Positions 1 through 5,829 of a stretch of DNA of 6,767 nucleotides are shown here, piece by piece (positions within the stretch are counted from its first letter, which is position 1; each line of letters starts with the position of its first letter). Below the pieces are notes generated by a model. That model worked only from the letters and a program-made list of their open reading frames with translations. It was not told where the DNA came from and did no database searches. This DNA is from Candidatus Sulfotelmatobacter sp. (GTDB taxonomy: Bacteria > Acidobacteriota > Terriglobia > Terriglobales > SbA1): positions 1-6,767 of the forward strand of contig JASLEQ010000282.1 in assembly GCA_030151135.1 (NCBI GenBank). The letters are read 5' to 3'. A program made the translations under genes and the position numbers.

Positions 1-84
1 CTAGGTGCCGGAAGTGAGGATCAACCCTTCGGTGGCAAAGTCAATCGCTACACGGTGCAGGGGGCCGTGTATTACCGATTCTGA
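1..84 (+). CDS. C-terminus of a probable outer-membrane beta-barrel protein (5' partial)
   Basis: Frame 1 is open from the window edge to a TGA at 82-84 and encodes 27 residues. The end, NRYTVQGAVYYRF, alternates polar and hydrophobic/aromatic residues and stops in Phe. That is the usual shape of the last strand (beta signal) recognised by the Bam machinery in outer-membrane barrels. The stop overlaps the ATG of the next gene by one base (TGATG), so the two are probably translationally coupled and in one operon. Only the tail is visible, so the family (porin, TonB-dependent receptor or other barrel) cannot be named. The barrel assignment is inference from the terminal pattern alone. Confidence 0.6.
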   Translation, partial: LGAGSEDQPFGGKVNRYTVQGAVYYRF

Positions 85-1019
85 TGACCGAAATACGCAA
101 GCTTCTTCCGACCAACTCCGCGCCACTCAATCGATTCCTGGCATTGTTGGTACCGCTTACCTTCCTGCTTGTGGCGTATCTCGCATTGTTCTCGCGCTTC
201 CGAATTGTCGGACGATCCGACAAAATAACGCTAACGCAGCAGCAATCGCAGGAACTAGCGGAGCAAAGCAAGTCGTACATGGATCAAAACCGTTACGCCG
301 ACGCGCTCAATCCAACTCTAACCCTGAGTAAGGCATATCCGGAAAACCACATCTATCTAGGCCGGCTGGCCGGCATCTACGATCATCTCGGGCGTTATGA
401 GGAAGAAGCAACATATTGGGAGAGGTATATGGACCACGCCCCCGCTCCGATCGAGGCTTGTCCTCAAATAGGGCAGGCTTATTGGAAGCAAGGCGATAGA
501 TCCGAACCTCAGGCGATCGCTGCATATCAGCGATGTCTAGCAATCGATCCACAGAACACGGATTCGATTTTCTACCTGGCTCACGCGTTGGAGATGTCGA
601 ACCAGTGGCAGCAGGCAGCAGATCAGTATCAAAGGGGCTTGAAAATCTCACCCAACTACATCGATCTCTCGTTGGGATTAGCGCGGTGTTGGCTGAGAAT
701 GGACCGTCCCGAAGACGCCAGACAAATCGCACAACAGATTCTGACGAAGCATCCCGATAGCTCCGGCGCTTTGCTGGTTCTGGGTATGTACTACCTGCAT
801 AGCGGAAACTATGGCGCGGCGAAAGACGCACTGAATCGTGGCGCGGCGATGTCAGAGAAAGACCCCGATTTTCCGCTTCTTCTCATCCGGGTCGCGCAGC
901 AGACGAATAACGTTTCCGAAGAATTGAGACAGTACGACCACCTACTCGAATTGCGGCCCAATGATCAGGAGATAAAAGCTCGTCGCGATGCCCTCGCCGC
1001 TCAGAGCGGGAGCAAGTAG
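84..1019 (+). CDS. Membrane-anchored tetratricopeptide (TPR) repeat protein
   Basis: This 311-residue protein has a short basic N-terminus, one hydrophobic segment at about residues 18-36 and then a soluble helical-repeat domain. About seven TPR-like units of 32-36 residues run from about residue 54 to 300. The clearest contain AIAAYQRCLAIDPQN, AADQYQRGLKISPNY, ARQIAQQILTKHP and LRQYDHLLELRPND, with the expected small/aromatic positions and a Pro at each unit end. TPR domains bind other proteins, so a scaffold or assembly role at the periplasmic face is likely; no catalytic motif is visible. The ATG at 84 overlaps the upstream stop (TGATG). No good Shine-Dalgarno sequence lies close by (a G-run sits about 20 bases upstream), which fits coupled translation. 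The next gene starts two bases after this stop, so the membrane enzyme it encodes is the most obvious partner. Confidence 0.88.
   Translation: MTEIRKLLPTNSAPLNRFLALLVPLTFLLVAYLALFSRFRIVGRSDKITLTQQQSQELAEQSKSYMDQNRYADALNPTLTLSKAYPENHIYLGRLAGIYDHLGRYEEEATYWERYMDHAPAPIEACPQIGQAYWKQGDRSEPQAIAAYQRCLAIDPQNTDSIFYLAHALEMSNQWQQAADQYQRGLKISPNYIDLSLGLARCWLRMDRPEDARQIAQQILTKHPDSSGALLVLGMYYLHSGNYGAAKDALNRGAAMSEKDPDFPLLLIRVAQQTNNVSEELRQYDHLLELRPNDQEIKARRDALAAQSGSK
1008..1012 (+). promoter_or_regulatory. Ribosome binding site deciding the start at 1021
   Basis: GGGAG lies 8 bases before the ATG at 1021, an optimal spacing. An in-frame ATG at 988 would add 11 residues, but its nearest AGGAG (967-971) is 16 bases away. 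It would also overlap the TPR gene by 32 bases. The start at 1021 is therefore preferred. Confidence 0.65.
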
Positions 1020-1020
1020 G

Positions 1021-3534
1021 ATGCCGCTTTTGCGCTGGCAGATATTGGTTGCTCGGCTGCTGTTCGTTGGATACATACTGTTCACGGGCATCTATTGTCT
1101 GCTGGCCTACGTCCCTTTCACCTATCAACAGATTCACATAGGCCAGCTCTTTCCTTGGCTGACCACGCTTGTGAGTTGGCACGCGGCGCTATTTTGGCCA
1201 GCGTTCGTAGCTGCGTCGATGACAGTGATGCCTGCCCTTAAAGACGGACCAGGGCGATATCTAGCGTGGGCATTCGCTATAACCGGGGCGCTGGCTGGAA
1301 TTCTGCTCCTGTTTCATCCGTTTCTTCCAAATCTTCGGAACGACGGGAGCAGCCTCATCTACTCCTTGCTGGCATTCGTACCACTAGTCTGGATCGCTGC
1401 CATCGACTGCCGTCATGACTTCCGACTTCTCGCGTGGTCGCCAGAGAGCCCGAGAAGCAACTCTCGGCTATCCTTTGCAACTGCAACCGCACCTTTGTTG
1501 GTTGCTTCGATCTACTTTCTGGTGGCCTGCTCACGCCTGCTTGTGGCCCAAAGGGGAGAGATCACTTTTTCAACACTCCTTCTGACTTTATTCTCGAGTT
1601 TGCTCTCGCAGAGCCTGCTCTTTGTTTTGATCTTCGTGCTTTTCGATTTCGCTGCATCGCTCGGTTCGGCCCTGGGTGGCGTTGCGTCCAAAATCAAAAT
1701 CACCTTTTTGTTTGCATTGGGCGTCTCTGGAGTTCTTCTCGGGCTCACGATTCGTAACATCATTCTGCCGCCGCTCTCTGTCGGTGCCCCGATTTCCACG
1801 CTGATCGCGGGTGTCGTCGCGTCGAGTCTGGTGCTCTATGCGGCGGGAACAGCAGTTCGGATCTGTGGGAGCGGGGCGACTCCGTTAGATCAGGGCCTGG
1901 ATCTCTTGTTTGCTCCATTTCGTTTCGTGGAAAGAGCAAGCAGGTTCAGCCAACTGATAATTGTGGCTTTGATTCCACTTGTGGCTTCTTTGCTTTCGAT
2001 TCGTGCAAGCCACATGGATTGGGAATTCTCGTTACAAAAGATAACGGTCCTCTTGGTATGGGTGCTGAGCTTCGCGGTCTTGTATGTAATTGCCCCGAGA
2101 TTGCATTGGTTTTCTCGCGCACGGGCATACGCCCTGGGATTTGTAATTCTCACCTGCTTTGTCGGGCTAAATGCGGCGCGGCACGCAAGCCTGAGCACTG
2201 AATCTCTCGCCACGCCGGTTGATCAATTTACGAACTATGATGTGTCGTTTCGTCTGGCCAACGAGATTCTGCGGTCGCAATTAGCTGCTCAGAATTCTGA
2301 CGTAGCTCCTTTTTATTCCTTCCTGGCACAGAATACGAACATTCCCCGCTCCACACGTCTGAACCCGGTCGATATTCATCTCGTCGAGAACCTAAAAGAG
2401 AGCTTCGGTTTAAGGCCGAATATTTTTATGTTCGTTGTCGTTAGCCTTCGGCGGGATTACCTGTCGACGTATAACCAATTGGTGACCTTCACTCCTCAGA
2501 TCGGATCCTTCGCTCGCGACAGCATTGTCTTCGAGAATGCATTCACAAGATATGGTGGCACCGGATTATCGGAACCGTCGATCTGGGTTGGTGGCCTAAT
2601 CCCGCACCAGCAGTACACCGAACCATTCGCACCGATGAACTCGTTGCAAAAACTGCTGGAGGCAAATCAGTACCGCGAATGGATCAGTAAGGACAATGTT
2701 CTGCAGCAGGTGGTGCCGGCCTCCCCGAATATTGATGAACTCGACAAGAACATCGGGGCAATGTCATACGATCTCTGCCGCACCCTGCAAGAGGTCACGA
2801 CCAGGCTCCCCTACATCGCCGAAGGCAGCCCTGTTTTTGTCTATACGCAGGCGCAGAACATTCACGTTTCCGTGATTGATCGAGATGGCCGCTCAGTTCT
2901 GAGCGGCGCAAGTTCTCCCGCCGGCTTTGACGCGGCATATGCCTCGCGGCTGCAGCGCATCGACCGATGCCTGGGCACTTTCTTTCAGTCATTAAGGGAT
3001 AATCATCTCTACGATCACAGCATCATCGTACTGACGAGCGATCACGGCGATTCCTTAGGGGAGGGCGGCAGGTGGGGGCACGCATACACGATTTTCCCCG
3101 AGATCATGCGCGTGCCTTTAATCATTCACTTGCCAACCGCATGGCGAGATCGGTTGCAGTATGATCCGGAGGCGTTGGCTTTCCTTACGGACATCACTCC
3201 TTCGTTGTACTACCTGCTGAATCAGCAGCCTCTAACGAACAATCCAGTCTTCGGGCGTCCCCTGATCACAAAGAGCATGGAAGAACAAAAGGCTTACATG
3301 CGGGACGCGTACGTCATGATCTCCAGCTATGCCCCCGTCTACGGCTTACTGACTGAGCAAGGCCACCGTCTATACATCGCCGACGGCGTGAATTACAAAG
3401 ACTACGCGTATGCAATCGATCCGAATGGTTCCAGCCGCCAGATTGGTCTCGGCGAAGAAGAGCGAAACATGGCCCAAAGTCAGATCCGCCGCCAGGTCGG
3501 CCACATAGCGCAGTTCTACGGTTTGCCGCAATGA
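1021..3534 (+). CDS. Polytopic membrane protein with sulfatase/phosphotransferase-fold (alkaline phosphatase superfamily) domain
   Basis: This 837-residue protein has about eleven hydrophobic segments between residues 8 and 386, then a soluble domain at about 466-770 of the sulfatase family (PF00884-like). Family landmarks are SLRRDYL (475-481), SEPS (517-520) at the nucleophile position, His615, the metal-binding TSDHGDSLGE (672-681) with GH at 686-687, RVPLIIHLP after Arg697, and DITPSLYYLL (724-733). A membrane domain plus this fold outside the membrane is typical of LtaS-, EptA- or OpgB-like enzymes. These move phosphoglycerol or phosphoethanolamine from lipids onto envelope polymers. The nucleophile motif lacks the Arg of the CxPSR/SxPSR sulfatase signature, so formylglycine sulfatase activity is unlikely. 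The acidic residue that normally precedes the SLRxD motif is Val474, so activity is uncertain. The gene lies one base after the TPR gene, in the same operon. Substrate unknown. Confidence 0.85.
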   Translation: MPLLRWQILVARLLFVGYILFTGIYCLLAYVPFTYQQIHIGQLFPWLTTLVSWHAALFWPAFVAASMTVMPALKDGPGRYLAWAFAITGALAGILLLFHPFLPNLRNDGSSLIYSLLAFVPLVWIAAIDCRHDFRLLAWSPESPRSNSRLSFATATAPLLVASIYFLVACSRLLVAQRGEITFSTLLLTLFSSLLSQSLLFVLIFVLFDFAASLGSALGGVASKIKITFLFALGVSGVLLGLTIRNIILPPLSVGAPISTLIAGVVASSLVLYAAGTAVRICGSGATPLDQGLDLLFAPFRFVERASRFSQLIIVALIPLVASLLSIRASHMDWEFSLQKITVLLVWVLSFAVLYVIAPRLHWFSRARAYALGFVILTCFVGLNAARHASLSTESLATPVDQFTNYDVSFRLANEILRSQLAAQNSDVAPFYSFLAQNTNIPRSTRLNPVDIHLVENLKESFGLRPNIFMFVVVSLRRDYLSTYNQLVTFTPQIGSFARDSIVFENAFTRYGGTGLSEPSIWVGGLIPHQQYTEPFAPMNSLQKLLEANQYREWISKDNVLQQVVPASPNIDELDKNIGAMSYDLCRTLQEVTTRLPYIAEGSPVFVYTQAQNIHVSVIDRDGRSVLSGASSPAGFDAAYASRLQRIDRCLGTFFQSLRDNHLYDHSIIVLTSDHGDSLGEGGRWGHAYTIFPEIMRVPLIIHLPTAWRDRLQYDPEALAFLTDITPSLYYLLNQQPLTNNPVFGRPLITKSMEEQKAYMRDAYVMISSYAPVYGLLTEQGHRLYIADGVNYKDYAYAIDPNGSSRQIGLGEEERNMAQSQIRRQVGHIAQFYGLPQ
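2888..2907 (+). repeat. Perfect 9-bp inverted repeat inside the membrane enzyme gene
   Basis: GCCGCTCAG, two central T's, then CTGAGCGGC forms a perfect dyad. As RNA it would be an 8-bp GC-rich stem with a GTTC loop. No T-run follows, so it is not an intrinsic terminator. It codes for part of RDGRSVLSGA in the catalytic domain and may be a coincidence of codon choice. Confidence 0.5.
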
Positions 3535-3608
3535 TGAAGAAATTTGCACACTCGAAAGACCGGAAGTTGTGGAAGAAAAAATTTCCGATACTGGCTTATT
3601 GCGGATAG
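3534..3608 (+). CDS. Possible 24-codon coupled mini-ORF or leader peptide
   Basis: An ATG at 3534 overlaps the stop of the membrane enzyme in TGATG, the same arrangement as at position 84. It opens a 24-codon frame rich in Lys (MKKFAHSKDRKLWKKKF and so on), ending in TAG at 3606-3608. It has no Shine-Dalgarno sequence of its own. It stops 25 bases before the preferred kinase start. It could carry ribosomes through the spacer and help couple the kinase gene to the operon, or be a meaningless start. It includes a run of six A's (3575-3580 and on), and the kinase reading frame is open across the same stretch. A frameshifted N-terminal extension therefore cannot be excluded. No homology is recognised. 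Confidence 0.25.
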   Translation: MKKFAHSKDRKLWKKKFPILAYCG

Positions 3609-3623
3609 ACTTCTTGAGGCTGC

Positions 3624-3628
3624 GGAGG
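3624..3628 (+). promoter_or_regulatory. Shine-Dalgarno sequence supporting a TTG start at 3634
   Basis: GGAGG sits five bases before TTG 3634. Starting there gives (M)IGKHFGSYKIEAKIGEGG, the usual opening of this bacterial kinase type. The longer in-frame start (TTG 3544) would add 30 residues with no kinase-like content and has no purine-rich box at the right distance. Confidence 0.65.
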
Positions 3629-3633
3629 CGCGT

Positions 3634-5655
3634 TTGATCGGGAAGCATTTCGGCTCTTACAAAATCGAAGCCAAGATTGGCGAAGGCGGTATGGGCGTTG
3701 TTTACCGCGCCCGTGATATTGATCTCGATCGCCCGGTCGCTATCAAAATGGTTCGCGATACAACCGTGAAACCAGGTTCCGAGGGAACGGAAGCTGTCGC
3801 CCGGTTCCTGCGCGAAGCCAAAGCCGCCTCTCGCCTGCAGCATCCTGCAATCGTCCACATCTACAAATATGGAGTGCAGGACGATACTCGCTACCTCGTC
3901 ATGGAGTTTATCGAGGGGAAGAATCTGCGTGCGATGATCAACCATCGTCCCCTCGCTCCTGCGAAAATCTGCGAACTCGCTGTACAAATTGCCGATGGAC
4001 TTGGCGTTGCTCACGAGATGGGTGTCGTGCATCGTGACCTGAAGCTTGAGAACATCATGGTCACCACCCGCGGACAGGTGAAGATCCTCGATTTTGGTTT
4101 GGCGAAAGTGGTAGAACTTCCATCAGCCGCCGAAGAGGCAACCATTGACGAGGATTATAAGACTCAGCTGGGCACGGTCCTCGGCACCGTCAGTTCCATG
4201 TCCCCGGAACAAGCTCTTGGACGCAATGTCGACGCTAAGGCCGATATCTTTTCACTCGGCGTTGTTTTGTACGAGATGGCAACCGGGTTAAATCCGTTTT
4301 TGGGGCCCACACCCCAAGCGACTCTGTCGAGGATATTGAGTCATCAGCCTGAACTGGTGAGCCTGATTAACCCGTCGATACCGCCGGAACTCGAGCGACT
4401 CGTCCATCTTTGCCTGCGCAAAGATCCCAAACAACGGCCCTCGGCCCCGGAGGTCACAAACGCTTGTAAGCGATTGCTGTCGACCGCGACTCAATGGGCC
4501 TCCGTGGCCCAGCAGGATGCTTCAGACACACCAGGTCCGGTTCTTATCCCTGCGCTATCCGAATCTCCCAAGCCGATAGGAACAGCGAATTTCAAACCTC
4601 CTTCCTCGGCGCGGGCCAATGTTTCCCCAGCACCAACGAATCCAGCCGAATTGAGAAGCTTGTCCTTCCGGTATCAGATGATCAGGTGTTTTCGCATTCT
4701 TTTTGCGCTGGCAACGATTACTGTTCCCATCAGCTTTTTCGTCTATCTTTTGGTGGCCGCAAAGGTTGTCAGGCCAGAGATTGTAGAAGGCACGGCTGTT
4801 TGGGCTTATGTGCAGGCACTTGTTCTTCCGGTGCTTGCCGAGGCCGAGAAGATTTTCACCTTCCGAGCCGTATTCAATGGTTGGGATTTGATGATCGCGG
4901 GCCTGGGTGCCGTTATGCTGATCGTGCGGCACGCCCTGATGCTGCCCATCGATAAGCTGGAATTTTCAGCGAAAGCGAAATTGATTCGTGCTCGCAGCAA
5001 TCCGGCACAAGCCGGTCCAGTTTCCGTAAACGATCGTGCGGTCAATAATCGCCTCGCTTTGCTGAGGGAGTACGCCGAAGGGCAGCGCAGCCCGGGCAAA
5101 GGAAAACGCCTCGCCGTTGTCTCAGTGGACATCGTCGGCTGGTCGCGAGTAATTATGGGCGAAGATCCTTTGGTCGTGGAGCATGCATTCGCCGAATACA
5201 AGAAGTTTGTCGATCGAGCTTTGCGGAACCATCGCGCCCAGAAAACCGCGTTCATCGCGGAGGATGTTATTTCGGTATTCAGTAACGTCGACGATGCGAT
5301 CGCCGCGGCGCAATCAATCCTTAGTGAGTTGCCTTGGTTCAACGATGGTGTTCACAGACTCCGATCCTCATTTCACGTGCGCTGCGGCATCAACGTTGGA
5401 GAACTTGACCTCCCCGCAGAGAAAGAGTTGCGCGACTTAAGCAGTCCTGTGCTGGATGTTGCCCTGCATATGCAACAGTTCGCCCCTCCTGACACTCTCT
5501 GGCTCTCAGGCGAAGTCCTCGCTTTGGCGTCCAAGAGTGGAGGATTTGAAATGGTAAGCAGCCAGGAAGTTGATGGACGCACCACCTATGAATGGCGCCC
5601 GGTTGCCGTAAGCCCTGCCCTAAGAAGCTCCAATCCAGCAATCGGCGCGGACTGA
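3634..5655 (+). CDS. Membrane Ser/Thr protein kinase fused to a degenerate class III nucleotide-cyclase domain
   Basis: The protein has 673 residues from TTG 3634. The kinase domain (about 9-282) looks complete: Gly loop GEGGMG 16-21, Lys38 in VAIK, Glu61 of helix C, HRDLKLEN 133-140 with catalytic Asp135, DFG 153-155, SPE 190-192, Asp204 and Arg268. It should phosphorylate Ser/Thr on unknown targets. A Pro/Ala/Ser-rich linker (about 283-345) leads to two hydrophobic segments (about 355-376 and 417-436). These place both ends in the cytoplasm with a loop of about 40 residues outside. The C-terminal part (about 488-665) is a cyclase homology domain with VDIVGWS 498-504 (metal Asp499) and CGINVGEL 584-591. 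By my alignment the second metal Asp is Glu543, the adenine-selecting Lys is Ala539, and the transition-state Asn/Arg pair is Asp608/His612. Cyclase activity is therefore doubtful and a regulatory role likelier. The gene lies 99 bases downstream of the membrane enzyme on the same strand and could be cotranscribed. Confidence 0.88.
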   Translation: MIGKHFGSYKIEAKIGEGGMGVVYRARDIDLDRPVAIKMVRDTTVKPGSEGTEAVARFLREAKAASRLQHPAIVHIYKYGVQDDTRYLVMEFIEGKNLRAMINHRPLAPAKICELAVQIADGLGVAHEMGVVHRDLKLENIMVTTRGQVKILDFGLAKVVELPSAAEEATIDEDYKTQLGTVLGTVSSMSPEQALGRNVDAKADIFSLGVVLYEMATGLNPFLGPTPQATLSRILSHQPELVSLINPSIPPELERLVHLCLRKDPKQRPSAPEVTNACKRLLSTATQWASVAQQDASDTPGPVLIPALSESPKPIGTANFKPPSSARANVSPAPTNPAELRSLSFRYQMIRCFRILFALATITVPISFFVYLLVAAKVVRPEIVEGTAVWAYVQALVLPVLAEAEKIFTFRAVFNGWDLMIAGLGAVMLIVRHALMLPIDKLEFSAKAKLIRARSNPAQAGPVSVNDRAVNNRLALLREYAEGQRSPGKGKRLAVVSVDIVGWSRVIMGEDPLVVEHAFAEYKKFVDRALRNHRAQKTAFIAEDVISVFSNVDDAIAAAQSILSELPWFNDGVHRLRSSFHVRCGINVGELDLPAEKELRDLSSPVLDVALHMQQFAPPDTLWLSGEVLALASKSGGFEMVSSQEVDGRTTYEWRPVAVSPALRSSNPAIGAD

Positions 5656-5699
5656 TCCTCTCACCCGTCAGACGGTATCTGCATCTAAACTTTGAGCGC

Positions 5700-5712
5700 T
5701 CGAATCTAGCTT
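5700..5712 (+). repeat. Direct repeat copy 1 upstream of the cheB-cheR promoter
   Basis: TCGAATCTAGCTT matches 12 of 13 bases with TCGAATCGAGCTT at 5742-5754. The copies are offset by 42 bases, about four helical turns, and so would lie on the same DNA face. This is a possible activator or repressor site pair. Confidence 0.4.
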
Positions 5713-5741
5713 TGCCATCTGACTCAGCTCAGCCCGCACTG

Positions 5742-5754
5742 TCGAATCGAGCTT
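5742..5754 (+). repeat. Direct repeat copy 2 upstream of the cheB-cheR promoter
   Basis: TCGAATCGAGCTT is the partner of the copy at 5700-5712, with one mismatch. It ends 24 bases before the proposed -35 box, a typical distance for an upstream regulator site. Its 3' end overlaps the small hairpin at 5752-5770. Confidence 0.4.
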
Positions 5755-5778
5755 GCGAATTGCACGCAAGGCGTGGAA

Positions 5779-5808
5779 TTGACGGCTCCAAAATATCATC
5801 CATATACT
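5779..5808 (+). promoter_or_regulatory. Sigma70-type promoter for the cheB-cheR gene
   Basis: TTGACG (5779-5784, 5/6 match to TTGACA) and TATACT (5803-5808, 5/6 match to TATAAT) are separated by 18 bases. Transcription would start near 5815, leaving a leader of about 15 bases before the ATG at 5830. This is the best promoter-like pair noticed in the window, and it lies in the only sizeable intergenic gap. Confidence 0.6.
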
Positions 5809-5813
5809 TGCGC

Positions 5814-5825
5814 TGTTCCAGAACA
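5814..5825 (+). promoter_or_regulatory. Small dyad over the predicted transcription start
   Basis: TGTTC, CA, GAACA form a perfect 5-bp inverted repeat directly after the -10 box, spanning the predicted +1 and ending five bases before the start codon. The position is that of a repressor operator, but a dyad this short could be chance. Confidence 0.3.
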
Positions 5826-5829
5826 TGTC

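Larger units (their letters stand above)
5656..5829 (+). other. Intergenic regulatory region between the kinase and cheB-cheR genes
   Basis: This 174-base gap holds no convincing gene. It contains an 8-bp palindrome GAGCGCTC (5694-5701), a 13-base direct repeat, and a 6-bp hairpin CTTGCG/CGCAAG (5752-5757 and 5765-5770). A sigma70-type promoter and a small dyad next to the downstream start follow. No stem followed by a T-run was found after the kinase stop, so no intrinsic terminator is called. Confidence 0.6.

Noticed and set aside
516..534. Inverted repeat ATCGCTG/CAGCGAT in the TPR gene
   Set aside because: Seven-base arms with a five-base loop inside a coding region are expected by chance in a window of this size.
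812..849. Direct repeat TGGCGCGGCGA, two copies 27 bases apart in the TPR gene
   Set aside because: Both copies code for a Gly-Ala-Ala stretch with common GC-rich codons, and the period does not match the TPR unit. Likely chance.
988..1020. Eleven-residue longer start for the membrane enzyme
   Set aside because: The ATG at 1021 has a better spaced ribosome binding site, sits at the usual tight junction, and begins right before the first membrane segment.
3544..3633. Thirty-residue longer N-terminus of the kinase from TTG 3544
   Set aside because: It has no ribosome binding site and no kinase-like sequence, whereas TTG 3634 has GGAGG and gives the family-typical start.
3370..4032. Long minus-strand open frame of 220 codons across the enzyme/kinase junction
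   Set aside because: It lies antisense to the end of one strongly supported gene and the kinase catalytic region of the next. Its translation shows no family features.
5752..5770. Hairpin CTTGCG/CGCAAG as a terminator for the kinase gene
   Set aside because: The stem has only six pairs and no T-run follows. It lies about 100 bases after the stop, near the next promoter.
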